From Pseudorhodobacter turbinis (GTDB lineage: Bacteria; Pseudomonadota; Alphaproteobacteria; Rhodobacterales; Rhodobacteraceae): a stretch of 64,000 bases of DNA. Shown here in pieces: positions 54,638 to 64,000 of this stretch. The notes below the pieces were generated by a model. It ran no database searches, was not told the origin of the DNA, and worked only from the letters and a program-made list of their open reading frames with translations. The stretch lies in the NCBI RefSeq assembly GCF_005234135.1, contig NZ_CP039965.1:372001-436000 (forward strand), written 5' to 3'. Position 1 is the first letter of the stretch; each line of letters starts with the position of its first letter. The position numbers and the translations under genes were made by a program.

Positions 54638-55765
54638 TCAGAAAACCGCGTCAACTGCGCGCTGTAGTCGCGCAACTGTGGCTGGAACATCGGCCAATTT
54701 ATCCAGCCCGAACAAACCGATACGGAAGGTTGTGAAGGCTTCACCCTCCCCCACCTGCAACGGCACACCGGCCGCGATTTGCAAGCCTTCGTCGCGGAAC
54801 TTGGACCCGTTCTGCACGCCCGGATCATCGGTATAGCACACCACAACGCCCGGTGCCGCAAAGCCGTCAGCCGCGACCGAGGCCACACCCTTGGCGGCAA
54901 ACATCGCCCGCACGGCATTGCCCAGCTCCCACTGCGCGGCTTTTGCAGCGGCAAAGCCCATCGCTTCTGTCTCGCGGATCGCGGCCAGCAAACCGACCAG
55001 CGCATCCGTCGGCATCGTGGCATGATAGGCATGACCGCCACCTTCATAGGCCGCCATGATGCTGCGCCATTTTTTCAGATCCAGCGCAAAACTATCCGAA
55101 GTGGTCGCGGCCAGACGTTCCTCGGCCGCCGCTGACATCATCACCAAACCGGCAGAGGGGCTGGCCGACCAGCCTTTTTGCGGGGCCGAAATCAGCACAT
55201 CCACACCCGTGGCCGCCATATCAACCCAGATACAACCGCTGGCGATACCATCCAGCACCATCAGCGCGCCGACCTCATGTGCCGCTGCGGCCATTTGGGT
55301 GATGTAATCATCGGGCAGGATCAGCCCGGCACTGGTTTCCACATGCGGGGCAAAGACGACATCGGGCTTGCCCTCACGGATGCGGGCAACGACTTCGGCA
55401 ATCGGCGGCGGGGCATAGGGTGCGCGCGCGTCGTTTCCGGTCTGGCGCGCCATCACCACATCAACATCAGCGGCAAAATCGCCCGCCTCGAAAATCTGGC
55501 TCCAACGATAGGAAAACCAGCCGTTGCGCACGACCATCACCCGCGCGCCGCGCCCGAACTGACGGGCAACCGCCTCCATCGCGTAAGATCCGCCGCCCGG
55601 AACAATGGCCACCGCTTGGGCATTATACACCTCACGCAACAGCCCCGAGATATCGCGCATAACCCCTTGGAATTTAGCGGACATATGGTTCAATGAGCGA
55701 TCGGTGAACACCACCGAAAATTCCTCCAGACCCTGCGGATCTACTGTCTGATGTGGCAATGACAT
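54638..55765 (-). CDS. Class V aminotransferase (alanine-glyoxylate/serine type)
   Basis: 375 residues of PLP fold-type I. Core motifs are VAIVPGGGSYAMEAVARQFG, VFAPHVETSAGLILPDDYI, LMVLDGIASGCIWVDMAATGVDVLISAPQKGWSASPSAGLV with the Schiff-base Lys in APQKGW. Such enzymes transaminate alanine, serine or aspartate with glyoxylate. A link with glcB (glyoxylate use) is metabolically plausible. Start 55765 follows GGAGAAAACC. It is convergent with the UbiH-like gene, with a 16-bp spacer. Confidence 0.88.
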   Translation of the reverse strand: MSLPHQTVDPQGLEEFSVVFTDRSLNHMSAKFQGVMRDISGLLREVYNAQAVAIVPGGGSYAMEAVARQFGRGARVMVVRNGWFSYRWSQIFEAGDFAADVDVVMARQTGNDARAPYAPPPIAEVVARIREGKPDVVFAPHVETSAGLILPDDYITQMAAAAHEVGALMVLDGIASGCIWVDMAATGVDVLISAPQKGWSASPSAGLVMMSAAAEERLAATTSDSFALDLKKWRSIMAAYEGGGHAYHATMPTDALVGLLAAIRETEAMGFAAAKAAQWELGNAVRAMFAAKGVASVAADGFAAPGVVVCYTDDPGVQNGSKFRDEGLQIAAGVPLQVGEGEAFTTFRIGLFGLDKLADVPATVARLQRAVDAVF

Positions 55766-55861
55766 GGTTTTCTCCTTACCCGTTTTCCCATTGATAGCCT
55801 TGCAGCACGCCAAGTTTCCAGCGAAATCCCGCAACCTGTCTTCCTTTTGGCAGGCAGCACC

Positions 55862-56320
55862 CTAGCCAAGCGGGCCCGGCCGTGCTTCTTCGGTCAAAAG
55901 CACGTTCGCCTCTACCTGCCCCACGCCCGGCAAAATCATGATCCGCCGCCGCAAGACCCGTTCAAAATCAGCGATGTCGCGCGCGACCACCCGCAGACGA
56001 TAGTCAAACAACCCCAGAACATGCTGCACCACTTGCACCTCGGGAATGGCCGCAACCGCGCGTTCGAAATCCTCAAGCGAGATGCGGCCCTTGGTCGCCA
56101 GCTTCACGCCCAAAAACACCGTCACCCCAAAGCCAAGCGCCGGTCGGTCCACCTCGACCCGCCTGCCTGCGATAATCCCCGCCTCCTCCAGCCGTTTGAT
56201 CCGCCGCCATGCCGCAGGCTGGCTTAGTCCCAAGCGGCGGCCAAGTTCGCCGGCGCTGGTGGTCGCATCGCGCGACAGGCTGCGCAGCAAGGCACGGTCA
56301 ATATCGTCAAGATCAATCAT
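55862..56320 (-). CDS. Lrp/AsnC-family regulator, second of a pair
   Basis: 152 residues with the winged helix (GELGRRLGLSQPAAWRRIKRLEEAGI) and the RAM domain (VFLGVKLATKGRISLEDFERAVAAIPEVQVVQHVLGLFDYRLRVVARD). The ATG overlaps the stop of the preceding Lrp gene as ATGA, so the two are a translationally coupled pair and may form hetero-oligomers. It precedes the class V aminotransferase gene by about 100 bp on the same strand, a possible target. Confidence 0.92.
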   Translation of the reverse strand: MIDLDDIDRALLRSLSRDATTSAGELGRRLGLSQPAAWRRIKRLEEAGIIAGRRVEVDRPALGFGVTVFLGVKLATKGRISLEDFERAVAAIPEVQVVQHVLGLFDYRLRVVARDIADFERVLRRRIMILPGVGQVEANVLLTEEARPGPLG

Positions 56321-56775
56321 AGCGGCAGCGCGCTTTCATTTTTGATTGTGGCAATCAACATCAACGCCTCAATATCAGCGATATGCGGCAGGGTCAGAAT
56401 ACGGCTGCGGTAAATTTCCTGATATTGCGCCATGTCGCGGGCGATCACATTCAGCCGCACATCCACGCGCCCCAAAAAGGTTTCAATCCCAATAACCTCC
56501 GGCACATCGCGGGCGGCGGCCAGAAATTCATCGAAGGCGCGCGGCTCGGTTTTATCAAGGCTAAAGCGCAGGGATACCTCCACCTCATAGCCCAAGGCCC
56601 GCCAGTTGATAACCGCCGCAGGGGCCGCGATCAGCCCTGCGGCCTGCATCCGCTCCAACCGCCGCCAACATGTTGCCGCTGTTACGCCCGCCCGCTCGGC
56701 GATCTGCGCATTGGGCAAGGCGGCATCGGCCAGCAAATGTCGCAAGATACGGCGGTCGGTATCGTCGATCTGCAT
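56317..56775 (-). CDS. Lrp/AsnC-family regulator, first of a pair
   Basis: 152 residues: winged helix AQIAERAGVTAATCWRRLERMQAAGLI and RAM domain with EVSLRFSLDKTEPRAFDEFLAAARDVPEVIGIETFLGRVDVRLNVIARD. Clearly paralogous to the next gene, with which it overlaps. Start 56775 is taken from family alignment (MQIDDTDRRILRHLL). It is divergent from ilvC across 140 bp of AT-rich DNA with symmetric repeats, so control of branched-chain amino acid synthesis is a reasonable hypothesis. Confidence 0.92.
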   Translation of the reverse strand: MQIDDTDRRILRHLLADAALPNAQIAERAGVTAATCWRRLERMQAAGLIAAPAAVINWRALGYEVEVSLRFSLDKTEPRAFDEFLAAARDVPEVIGIETFLGRVDVRLNVIARDMAQYQEIYRSRILTLPHIADIEALMLIATIKNESALPL

Positions 56776-56776
56776 G

Positions 56777-56798
56777 ATTATTCCATAATTGTCATTAT
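56777..56798. promoter_or_regulatory. Overlapping AT-rich inverted repeats before the Lrp pair
   Basis: ATTAT-N3-ATAAT-N4-ATTAT, each neighbour being the complement of the next, begins one base upstream of the Lrp start codon. Chains of spaced AT-rich half-sites are typical for Lrp-type octamers. Autoregulation is inferred. Confidence 0.5.
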
Positions 56799-56807
56799 AA
56801 CGCATGA

Positions 56808-57938
<1,131 letters not shown>

Positions 57939-57960
57939 GCGACCATACATCGAAACATCA

Positions 57961-57983
57961 GGGGGCCACATTGGCCCCCTTTT
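57961..57983 (+). terminator. ilvC terminator
   Basis: GGGGGCCA and TGGCCCCC form an 8-bp stem with a 3-nt loop and a following TTTT, 22 bp after the ilvC stop. Confidence 0.85.
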
Positions 57984-58090
57984 GCATTTCTCCACCGTCA
58001 TCACGCCAAGAGATTAACGAAGGTTAACAAAAATCTTGACCTAGTTCCCTGTTTGTTCTAACCTGAGGGCCTCAAAGAAGGAGGCTCCCG

Positions 58091-58384
58091 ATGGAAAGTA
58101 CCACCTTTGCCCTTCCGGCCACCGCCCGCCAAGTCGCATATGCCCGCGCATTGGCGCTGCGAAACCAGACCCTTCTGCCTTGGGCCACCCAGCAAGACCG
58201 GCGCAGCCTAAGCGCTTGGATCGATGCGCAGGCAAAACTCACCCCCTTGATGCAAGACGCGCGGCCCAGCTCCAAACAAGTGGCCTTTGCCGAGCGGCTG
58301 GCGCGGATCAAACGGCGCGCCGTCCCGGATGAGTGCTTTCGCGATAAGGGGCTGATGTCAAAATGGATCAACGGCAATAAATAA
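58091..58384 (+). CDS. Small protein with two copies of a QVA-LA-LSxWI motif
   Basis: 97 residues. Two segments are similar: ARQVAYARALALRNQTLLPWATQQDRRSLSAWID (about 12-45) and SKQVAFAERLARIKRRAVPDECFRDKGLMSKWIN (about 61-94). They share Q-V-A, A..LA, P near position 20, and L-S-x-W-I at the end. It is basic, which suggests nucleic-acid binding. A strong AAGAAGGAGG precedes the ATG. No named family is recognised with certainty. It is convergent with gdhA across a bidirectional terminator. Confidence 0.7.
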   Translation: MESTTFALPATARQVAYARALALRNQTLLPWATQQDRRSLSAWIDAQAKLTPLMQDARPSSKQVAFAERLARIKRRAVPDECFRDKGLMSKWINGNK

Positions 58385-58411
58385 GGGCCGCCCTTGCGAA
58401 AAAGGCGGCCC
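58385..58411. terminator. Bidirectional terminator between the small protein gene and gdhA
   Basis: GGGCCGCC and GGCGGCCC pair with an 11-nt loop (CTTGCGAAAAA), starting at the stop of the small gene. On the minus strand the T-rich loop and following GGGC make it less clear for gdhA. Confidence 0.65.
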
Positions 58412-58437
58412 CCAAACGTGTTACGCGTTGTTCGTGA

Positions 58438-59862
<1,425 letters not shown>

Positions 59863-59911
59863 TTAACACTCTTGAAAAGAGGTTTCTTCCCAAATTAACG
59901 CGACAAAAGCA

Positions 59912-60847
59912 TCATTCCGTCGCAAATTGCATCGCTTTCCACAATGCAAGCGCTTGCGCCGTCTGGGCCACATCATGCACTCGCAGGATCTGAACCCCCA
60001 TGGCCGCCCCGTGCAACGCCACCGCGACAGAGCCCGGCATACGGTCACGGGCCTCGGTGGCACCCCCAATCGCGCCGATGAATTTTTTGCGCGAGGCCCC
60101 CAAAAGCACCGGCAACCCCAGCCCGTGCAGCACCGACAGGTGCCGCAGCAGGTCAAGATTATGCGCCTGGGTTTTGGCAAAGCCGATCCCCGGATCGACG
60201 ATCAACTGCCCCACCCCGCGTGATCGCGCAAACGCCACACGCTCTGCCAGATGGTCCATCACCTCGGCCACAACATCCGCATAGGTCGGGTTGTCTTGCA
60301 TCGTCGCAGGGTCGTCTTTGGAATGCATCAGGCAGGCCGGAACGCCCCGTTCAGCCACCAGATCCGCCATTTCGGGATCATAGCGAAAGGCCGTCACGTC
60401 ATTGACGATATCAGCCCCCGCATCCAGGGCCGCCTCGGCCACGGCGGCCTTGCGGGTGTCAATGCTGATCGGCTTGGTGATACCTGCGTCGCGCAGCCCG
60501 CGAATGGCAGGGGCGACACGGGCGATCTCTTCGGCCACGGACACCGTCTGCGCCCCCGGTCGGGTGCTTTCACCGCCGATGTCCAGAATATCCGCCGCAT
60601 CCATCAACCGCGCACGCGCCACCGCCTGCTGTACCGAGGCCAGATCGCCCCCGTCGGAAAAGCTGTCAGGCGTGACGTTCAAAATGCCCATGATACGGGG
60701 ACAATCCATTGATAGGCCACAGATCGGCGCTGGCAAGCGCGAGAGATCATCAGAGGCATCCCCCTCAAAGCGCACGAAACGGCTGCCCGCCAGAGGGACC
60801 GCAGTATCGGGGGGCGACAGAACCGGCTGCGGGAAGCGCCAGCGCAT
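59912..60847 (-). CDS. folP: Dihydropteroate synthase
   Basis: 311 residues. It joins p-aminobenzoate to the pterin pyrophosphate in folate synthesis and is the sulfonamide target. The TIM-barrel motifs are complete: RIMGILNVTPDSFSDGG, ADILDIGGESTRPGA, DIVNDVTAFRYDPEM, IVDPGIGFAKT, and GASRKKFIG. An N-terminal extension of about 50 residues before the barrel is common in this group. The ATG at 60847 overlaps the folB stop (TGATG), which fixes the start and shows coupling. Confidence 0.96.
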   Translation of the reverse strand: MRWRFPQPVLSPPDTAVPLAGSRFVRFEGDASDDLSRLPAPICGLSMDCPRIMGILNVTPDSFSDGGDLASVQQAVARARLMDAADILDIGGESTRPGAQTVSVAEEIARVAPAIRGLRDAGITKPISIDTRKAAVAEAALDAGADIVNDVTAFRYDPEMADLVAERGVPACLMHSKDDPATMQDNPTYADVVAEVMDHLAERVAFARSRGVGQLIVDPGIGFAKTQAHNLDLLRHLSVLHGLGLPVLLGASRKKFIGAIGGATEARDRMPGSVAVALHGAAMGVQILRVHDVAQTAQALALWKAMQFATE

Positions 60848-61713
60848 CAATCCAGCGCCCGCACGGGAACAGTTGCTAGTGGCACCGCAGCGCCCGCCAC
60901 CAACAGCTCCACCGCCTGCATCTGTTCCGACAGCCAGACGGCCAGCGCAAGCGCATCCCCTTGCGGCGGCGGCACCGCATCAGCCACCATCCGCGCCGGT
61001 GCCCAAAGGCTGATCTGCTCGTTGCGCAGCGCCCAATCCAGCTCTGTCCGCGTGGCGACGACGAAACAGCGCGCGTCCTGCCCTGCGACAGCCCAAGCCG
61101 CCTGCTCCATCGCCAAAAGGTCTATCCGGCGTTGCGCCTGCGCATCGGGCGAAGACGGGCGCGCATAACCCTCATCCGCCACGACAAGGATAAGCGGTGC
61201 CCCCGCAGCCGCCGCTATCACATCCGCCAAACGGTCCGGCGCGGCAAGATATCCCACCACGTGACGCGGCGCAGCACTGGCTTGGGGCACATCCGCCGCC
61301 TTGGAGCGCACGATTTCCACGCCCAGATCATAGGGACCACGGTCCACCTTTTCGATCCGCACAAAAGCGCGCAGGGCTTGGGGTTCGGCCAGAATACGAA
61401 GCGCTACCCGTTCGGCCAAGGTTTCAAGCAGGTTGATGCGTTCGGCCTGCAGCTCATGCGTCACGGCCTCGGTCAAACGGTCATAGGAGAGGATCAGATC
61501 GACATCATCATCCAAGGGCTGCGGCACAGGGGCCACCTCAACCACGATATTGAAGCGGACTTTTTGCAGCAGGCCACGTTCTTGGGCGAAGGCCCCGATT
61601 TCGACCTCAACCACATAATCGCGCACGGAAATACGGTCCAGCGGGTCGGCACCGGCCATTGCCGCAGCGCGCTGCTCGGGATGGGCGAAAGCAGTAGAGG
61701 TATCAACGGTCAT
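60847..61713 (-). CDS. folB: Dihydroneopterin aldolase with extra C-terminal domain
   Basis: 288 residues, more than twice the usual 120. Residues 25-140 are the FolB tunnel fold (DRISVRDYVVEVEIGAFAQERGLLQKVRFNIVVEV, DLILSYDRLTEAVTHELQAERINLLETLAERVALRIL, VRIEKVDRGPYDLGVEIVRS). The extra part (about 150-288) contains PLILVVADEGYARPSSPDAQAQRRIDLLAMEQAAWAVAG and ends ATVPVRALD; it resembles a helical/Rossmann-like domain and its role is unknown. Coupled to folP. GGAG precedes the ATG at 61713. Confidence 0.9.
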   Translation of the reverse strand: MTVDTSTAFAHPEQRAAAMAGADPLDRISVRDYVVEVEIGAFAQERGLLQKVRFNIVVEVAPVPQPLDDDVDLILSYDRLTEAVTHELQAERINLLETLAERVALRILAEPQALRAFVRIEKVDRGPYDLGVEIVRSKAADVPQASAAPRHVVGYLAAPDRLADVIAAAAGAPLILVVADEGYARPSSPDAQAQRRIDLLAMEQAAWAVAGQDARCFVVATRTELDWALRNEQISLWAPARMVADAVPPPQGDALALAVWLSEQMQAVELLVAGAAVPLATVPVRALD

Positions 61714-61779
61714 GGCCACTCCGCAAGGATCAAACTTGCGATTGGCTTAACACGTCAAACCGGACCGGGCCAAGCCCGT

Positions 61780-62421
61780 TCAGGACGGCTGGCGGTAAAA
61801 CAGATGGCTGCCGATTTTTGCGGTTTTGGGAAAGACACGCGCCCAACGGGGAAAGATGTTGGTGGTATGGAAATGGGTCGCCCCACCGGTCAGCGCACGT
61901 GGCGCCCCGTCGATCATTGCGCGTGCAATCTTGGCGACGCGGGCATAGGCACGTTTTTCCTTGATCGTATCCGGACGGCCATCACAAATATAGGAGAACT
62001 GGCAGCCATTGCGACGCTCGGCACCCTGCTGTACCACACCGCAAACCGAATTGGGGTAACGCTGGCTGTCGACCCGGTTCAAGATCACCTCGGCCACAGC
62101 GAACTGACCCTTGATGGTTTCACCGCGTGCCTCGAAATAAAGGGCTTGTGCAAGACAGGCGAATTGCTCTCCGCCAGTTGCCTTTGGCTGGCCGGAAACC
62201 CAGGCGCCGTCATATTTCACCCGCAGCGGCGCCTCTTTGGGGCGCATGGCAATAAGCATATCTTCGGGAATGTTGTTCAGGGCGCGCTGCTCTGCCCCGA
62301 TCAAAGAGCCAAGCTGCTGGGTCGGGTTGTTCGACCGGCTGACCGATGTTTCGGCCGTTGCCGTACCCGCCAGTGCCAAAACCAAAGCGGCACTGCCCAA
62401 CCATTTTAATCGCACATTCAT
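61780..62421 (-). CDS. SleB-type cell wall hydrolase
   Basis: 213 residues: signal peptide (MNVRLKWLGSAALVLALAGTATAE), a spacer, and a Hydrolase_2 (SleB) domain: CLAQALYFEARGETIKGQFAVAEVILNRVDSQRYPNSVCGVVQQG with catalytic Glu, then CQFSYICDGRPD and THFHTTNIFPRWA. It acts on periplasmic peptidoglycan glycan strands. The start is taken at the second in-frame ATG because GGACGG lies before it and the signal peptide fits. The 180 bp upstream to ppdK are non-coding. Confidence 0.88.
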   Translation of the reverse strand: MNVRLKWLGSAALVLALAGTATAETSVSRSNNPTQQLGSLIGAEQRALNNIPEDMLIAMRPKEAPLRVKYDGAWVSGQPKATGGEQFACLAQALYFEARGETIKGQFAVAEVILNRVDSQRYPNSVCGVVQQGAERRNGCQFSYICDGRPDTIKEKRAYARVAKIARAMIDGAPRALTGGATHFHTTNIFPRWARVFPKTAKIGSHLFYRQPS

Positions 62422-62601
62422 CTGTTCCGTCCCGGTAACCATTTCACCAATTCAAGCAGCGCCGGATCAGCGGCCCCTAAGCTCAATCTGGCCACTGCAT
62501 AGCCCAAAAAAAACCGCGAGTCTATGCCTTGCGGCATTAATGCAACAGTAGTTAATTTGACCGCAACCATAAGGAGGGTAGGAGCAAATTTAACTCTTTG
62601 T

Positions 62602-64000
62602 TTAGGTTGTCTTTTTGCGATCCTTATCCAAAAGTGCCAGATGCGCCGCCGCCAGCCGCGCCAAGGGCACCCGGTAGGATGAGCAGGAGACATAATCAAA
62701 GCCAGCCTTGCGACAGAAGGCTATTGATTCGGGGTTGCCGCCATGTTCTCCGCAAATCGACAGCGTCAGGTTTGCGCGGGTCTGACGACCACGTTCGGCA
62801 CCGATCAACAACAGCTCCCCCACCCCGTCGACGTCCAGAATGTGGAATGGGTCCTCAGGGTACACACCTTGCTGCACATAGGTGTTCATGAAGCGCCCCG
62901 CATCATCGCGCGACAACCCGTAGGTCATCTGCGTAAGGTCGTTGGTGCCAAAGGACAGGAAGGCGGCATGCTGGGCGATTTCACCGGCACGCAGGGCCGC
63001 GCGCGGGGTTTCCACCATCACACCCAGCTTGAAGTCGAATTCCGCCCGTGTCGCCGTGCGCACCTTTGCCGCCACCGCATCAATGCGGGTCTTGACCAGC
63101 TCCACCTCGCGCGAGGCCGAGACCAGCGGGATCATGATCTCCGGCACGATAGAGCCGCCGCGGCGCGCGACCTCTACCACGGCCTCAAAGATCGCTTGGG
63201 CCTGCATGTCATAGATTTCCGGCAGCACAATCCCAAGGCGCACACCGCGCATGCCCAGCATCGGGTTGAACTCGGTCAAGGCCTCGGCACGCCGCGTCAC
63301 CTCTGACAGCGGGCGGTCCAATGCCTCGGCCAATTCGCGCAAACCGTCACGCGAATGGGGCAGAAATTCATGCAAGGGTGGATCGAACAATCGGATGCAA
63401 ACCGGCAAACCCTGCATAATTTCAAATAGTTGCACAAAGTCATCGCGCTGCATCGGTAACAGCCGCGCAAGGGCCGTCGCACGGTCATCGGGGGTATCGG
63501 CAAAGATCATCTCGCGCATGGCGACCAGGCGCGCTTCCTCAAAGAACATATGTTCCGTCCGGCACAACCCAATGCCCTGCGCTTCAAAGTTGCGGGCAGT
63601 TTGGGCGTCGGCAGGCGTATCGGCATTGGCACGGATACCGATATCGCGCACATCATCGGCCCATGACAGCAACATCCGGAAGGCATCATCCAGCGCGGGC
63701 GGCAACATTTCCACCTCACCCGCCAACACTTGCCCGGTCGTGCCGTCGATCGTGATCAGATCCCCCTCAACCAGCTTGCGCCCGGATTTGGACAGCAGAA
63801 CCAGCGCCTTCACATCCAGACTTAGGTCCGAGGCCCCCACAACACAGGGCAGGCCAAGCCCACGACCGATCACAGCGGCGTGGCTGGTCATGCCGCCGCG
63901 CTCGGTCAAAACGCCAACCGCCGAATGCATACCGCGAATATCCTCAGGCGCGGTTTCGCGCCGCACAAGGATGCAAGGCTCCCCCCGCGAGGCGCTGGCC
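62602..64000 (-). CDS. ppdK: Pyruvate, phosphate dikinase, 3' part
   Basis: About 466 C-terminal residues are visible; the gene continues beyond the right edge. The phosphohistidine domain is present (GVLTERGGMTSHAAVIGRGLGLPCVVG, catalytic His), followed by the PEP/pyruvate-binding barrel with GLCRTEHMFF, EFNPMLGMRGVRL, GVMVETPRAAL, FLSFGTNDLTQMTYGLSRDD and the proton-donor Cys in LSICGEHGG. It interconverts pyruvate and phosphoenolpyruvate with ATP and phosphate. The stop lies at 62602. Confidence 0.96.
   Translation of the reverse strand, partial: ASASRGEPCILVRRETAPEDIRGMHSAVGVLTERGGMTSHAAVIGRGLGLPCVVGASDLSLDVKALVLLSKSGRKLVEGDLITIDGTTGQVLAGEVEMLPPALDDAFRMLLSWADDVRDIGIRANADTPADAQTARNFEAQGIGLCRTEHMFFEEARLVAMREMIFADTPDDRATALARLLPMQRDDFVQLFEIMQGLPVCIRLFDPPLHEFLPHSRDGLRELAEALDRPLSEVTRRAEALTEFNPMLGMRGVRLGIVLPEIYDMQAQAIFEAVVEVARRGGSIVPEIMIPLVSASREVELVKTRIDAVAAKVRTATRAEFDFKLGVMVETPRAALRAGEIAQHAAFLSFGTNDLTQMTYGLSRDDAGRFMNTYVQQGVYPEDPFHILDVDGVGELLLIGAERGRQTRANLTLSICGEHGGNPESIAFCRKAGFDYVSCSSYRVPLARLAAAHLALLDKDRKKTT

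Noticed and set aside
58014..58028. CtrA-like site TTAA-CGAAGG-TTAAC upstream of the 97-aa gene
   Set aside because: The spacer is six bases rather than the seven of the consensus; too weak to call.

Overview
The window looks like a chromosomal segment of a marine alphaproteobacterium of the Rhodobacteraceae (Roseobacter group). The reasons are the protein styles (short Crp/Fnr regulators with a Cys-rich start, class I malate synthase G, cytochrome c2 beside aa3 oxidase subunit I, a J-domain protein divergent from bolA, two-domain FolB), the moderately GC-rich coding sequence and the mostly housekeeping content. The genus cannot be named from the sequence alone.

Layout. 1-19.3 kb is mostly core: a phage-type amidase at the left edge, a degenerate receiver protein, a Crp/Fnr regulator, a PLP ornithine/lysine decarboxylase with a divergent Lrp-type regulator, valS, a HisC-like aminotransferase, an L,D-transpeptidase, gatB, pepN, a photolyase, glcB, and bolA divergent from a J-domain gene. 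At 19.5 kb an intact tRNA-Cys gene is the integration site of a 13.8-kb island (19535-33320) bounded by 55-bp direct repeats of the tRNA 3' part.

The island is the most interesting region. It carries an integrase with an AlpA-like excisionase/regulator, a divergent HTH repressor with two palindromic operators, and a nearly complete HK97-type head and packaging module: portal, protease, capsid, HNH nuclease, large terminase and head-tail connector. It also has an iteron-like origin next to a RepA-type AAA+ helicase gene. It has no tail, lysis or lysogeny-scale phage genes. This is the architecture of a capsid-forming phage satellite (cf-PICI-like) that would build its own heads and borrow tails from a helper phage. 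An IS3-family element sits exactly between the Shine-Dalgarno and the start codon of the helicase gene. A second, unrelated integrase plus possible cargo lies at the right end, so the island is either composite or has two integrases.

33.8-36.5 kb returns to core (serS, a lytic transglycosylase, ssb). 36.5-42.5 kb is a graveyard of decayed accessory DNA ending at tRNA-Leu(GAG): a MATE exporter remnant, broken IS110, IS5 and IS630 transposases, a truncated SDR followed by intact kdgF and kdgK (the remains of a uronate/pectin-oligomer pathway), and a broken tyrosine integrase. Two of the dead transposases are each interrupted by a short, mutually similar palindromic insert of about 40 bp.

42.6-64 kb is core again: a peptidoglycan-binding protein, lipB, cytochrome c2, ctaD with a perfect FNR box upstream, carA, an unusual glycosyltransferase behind DnaA- and CtrA-like sites, regulators, a UbiH-family hydroxylase, a class V aminotransferase, two overlapping Lrp genes divergent from ilvC, gdhA, folB-folP, a SleB-type hydrolase and the 3' part of ppdK running off the right edge.
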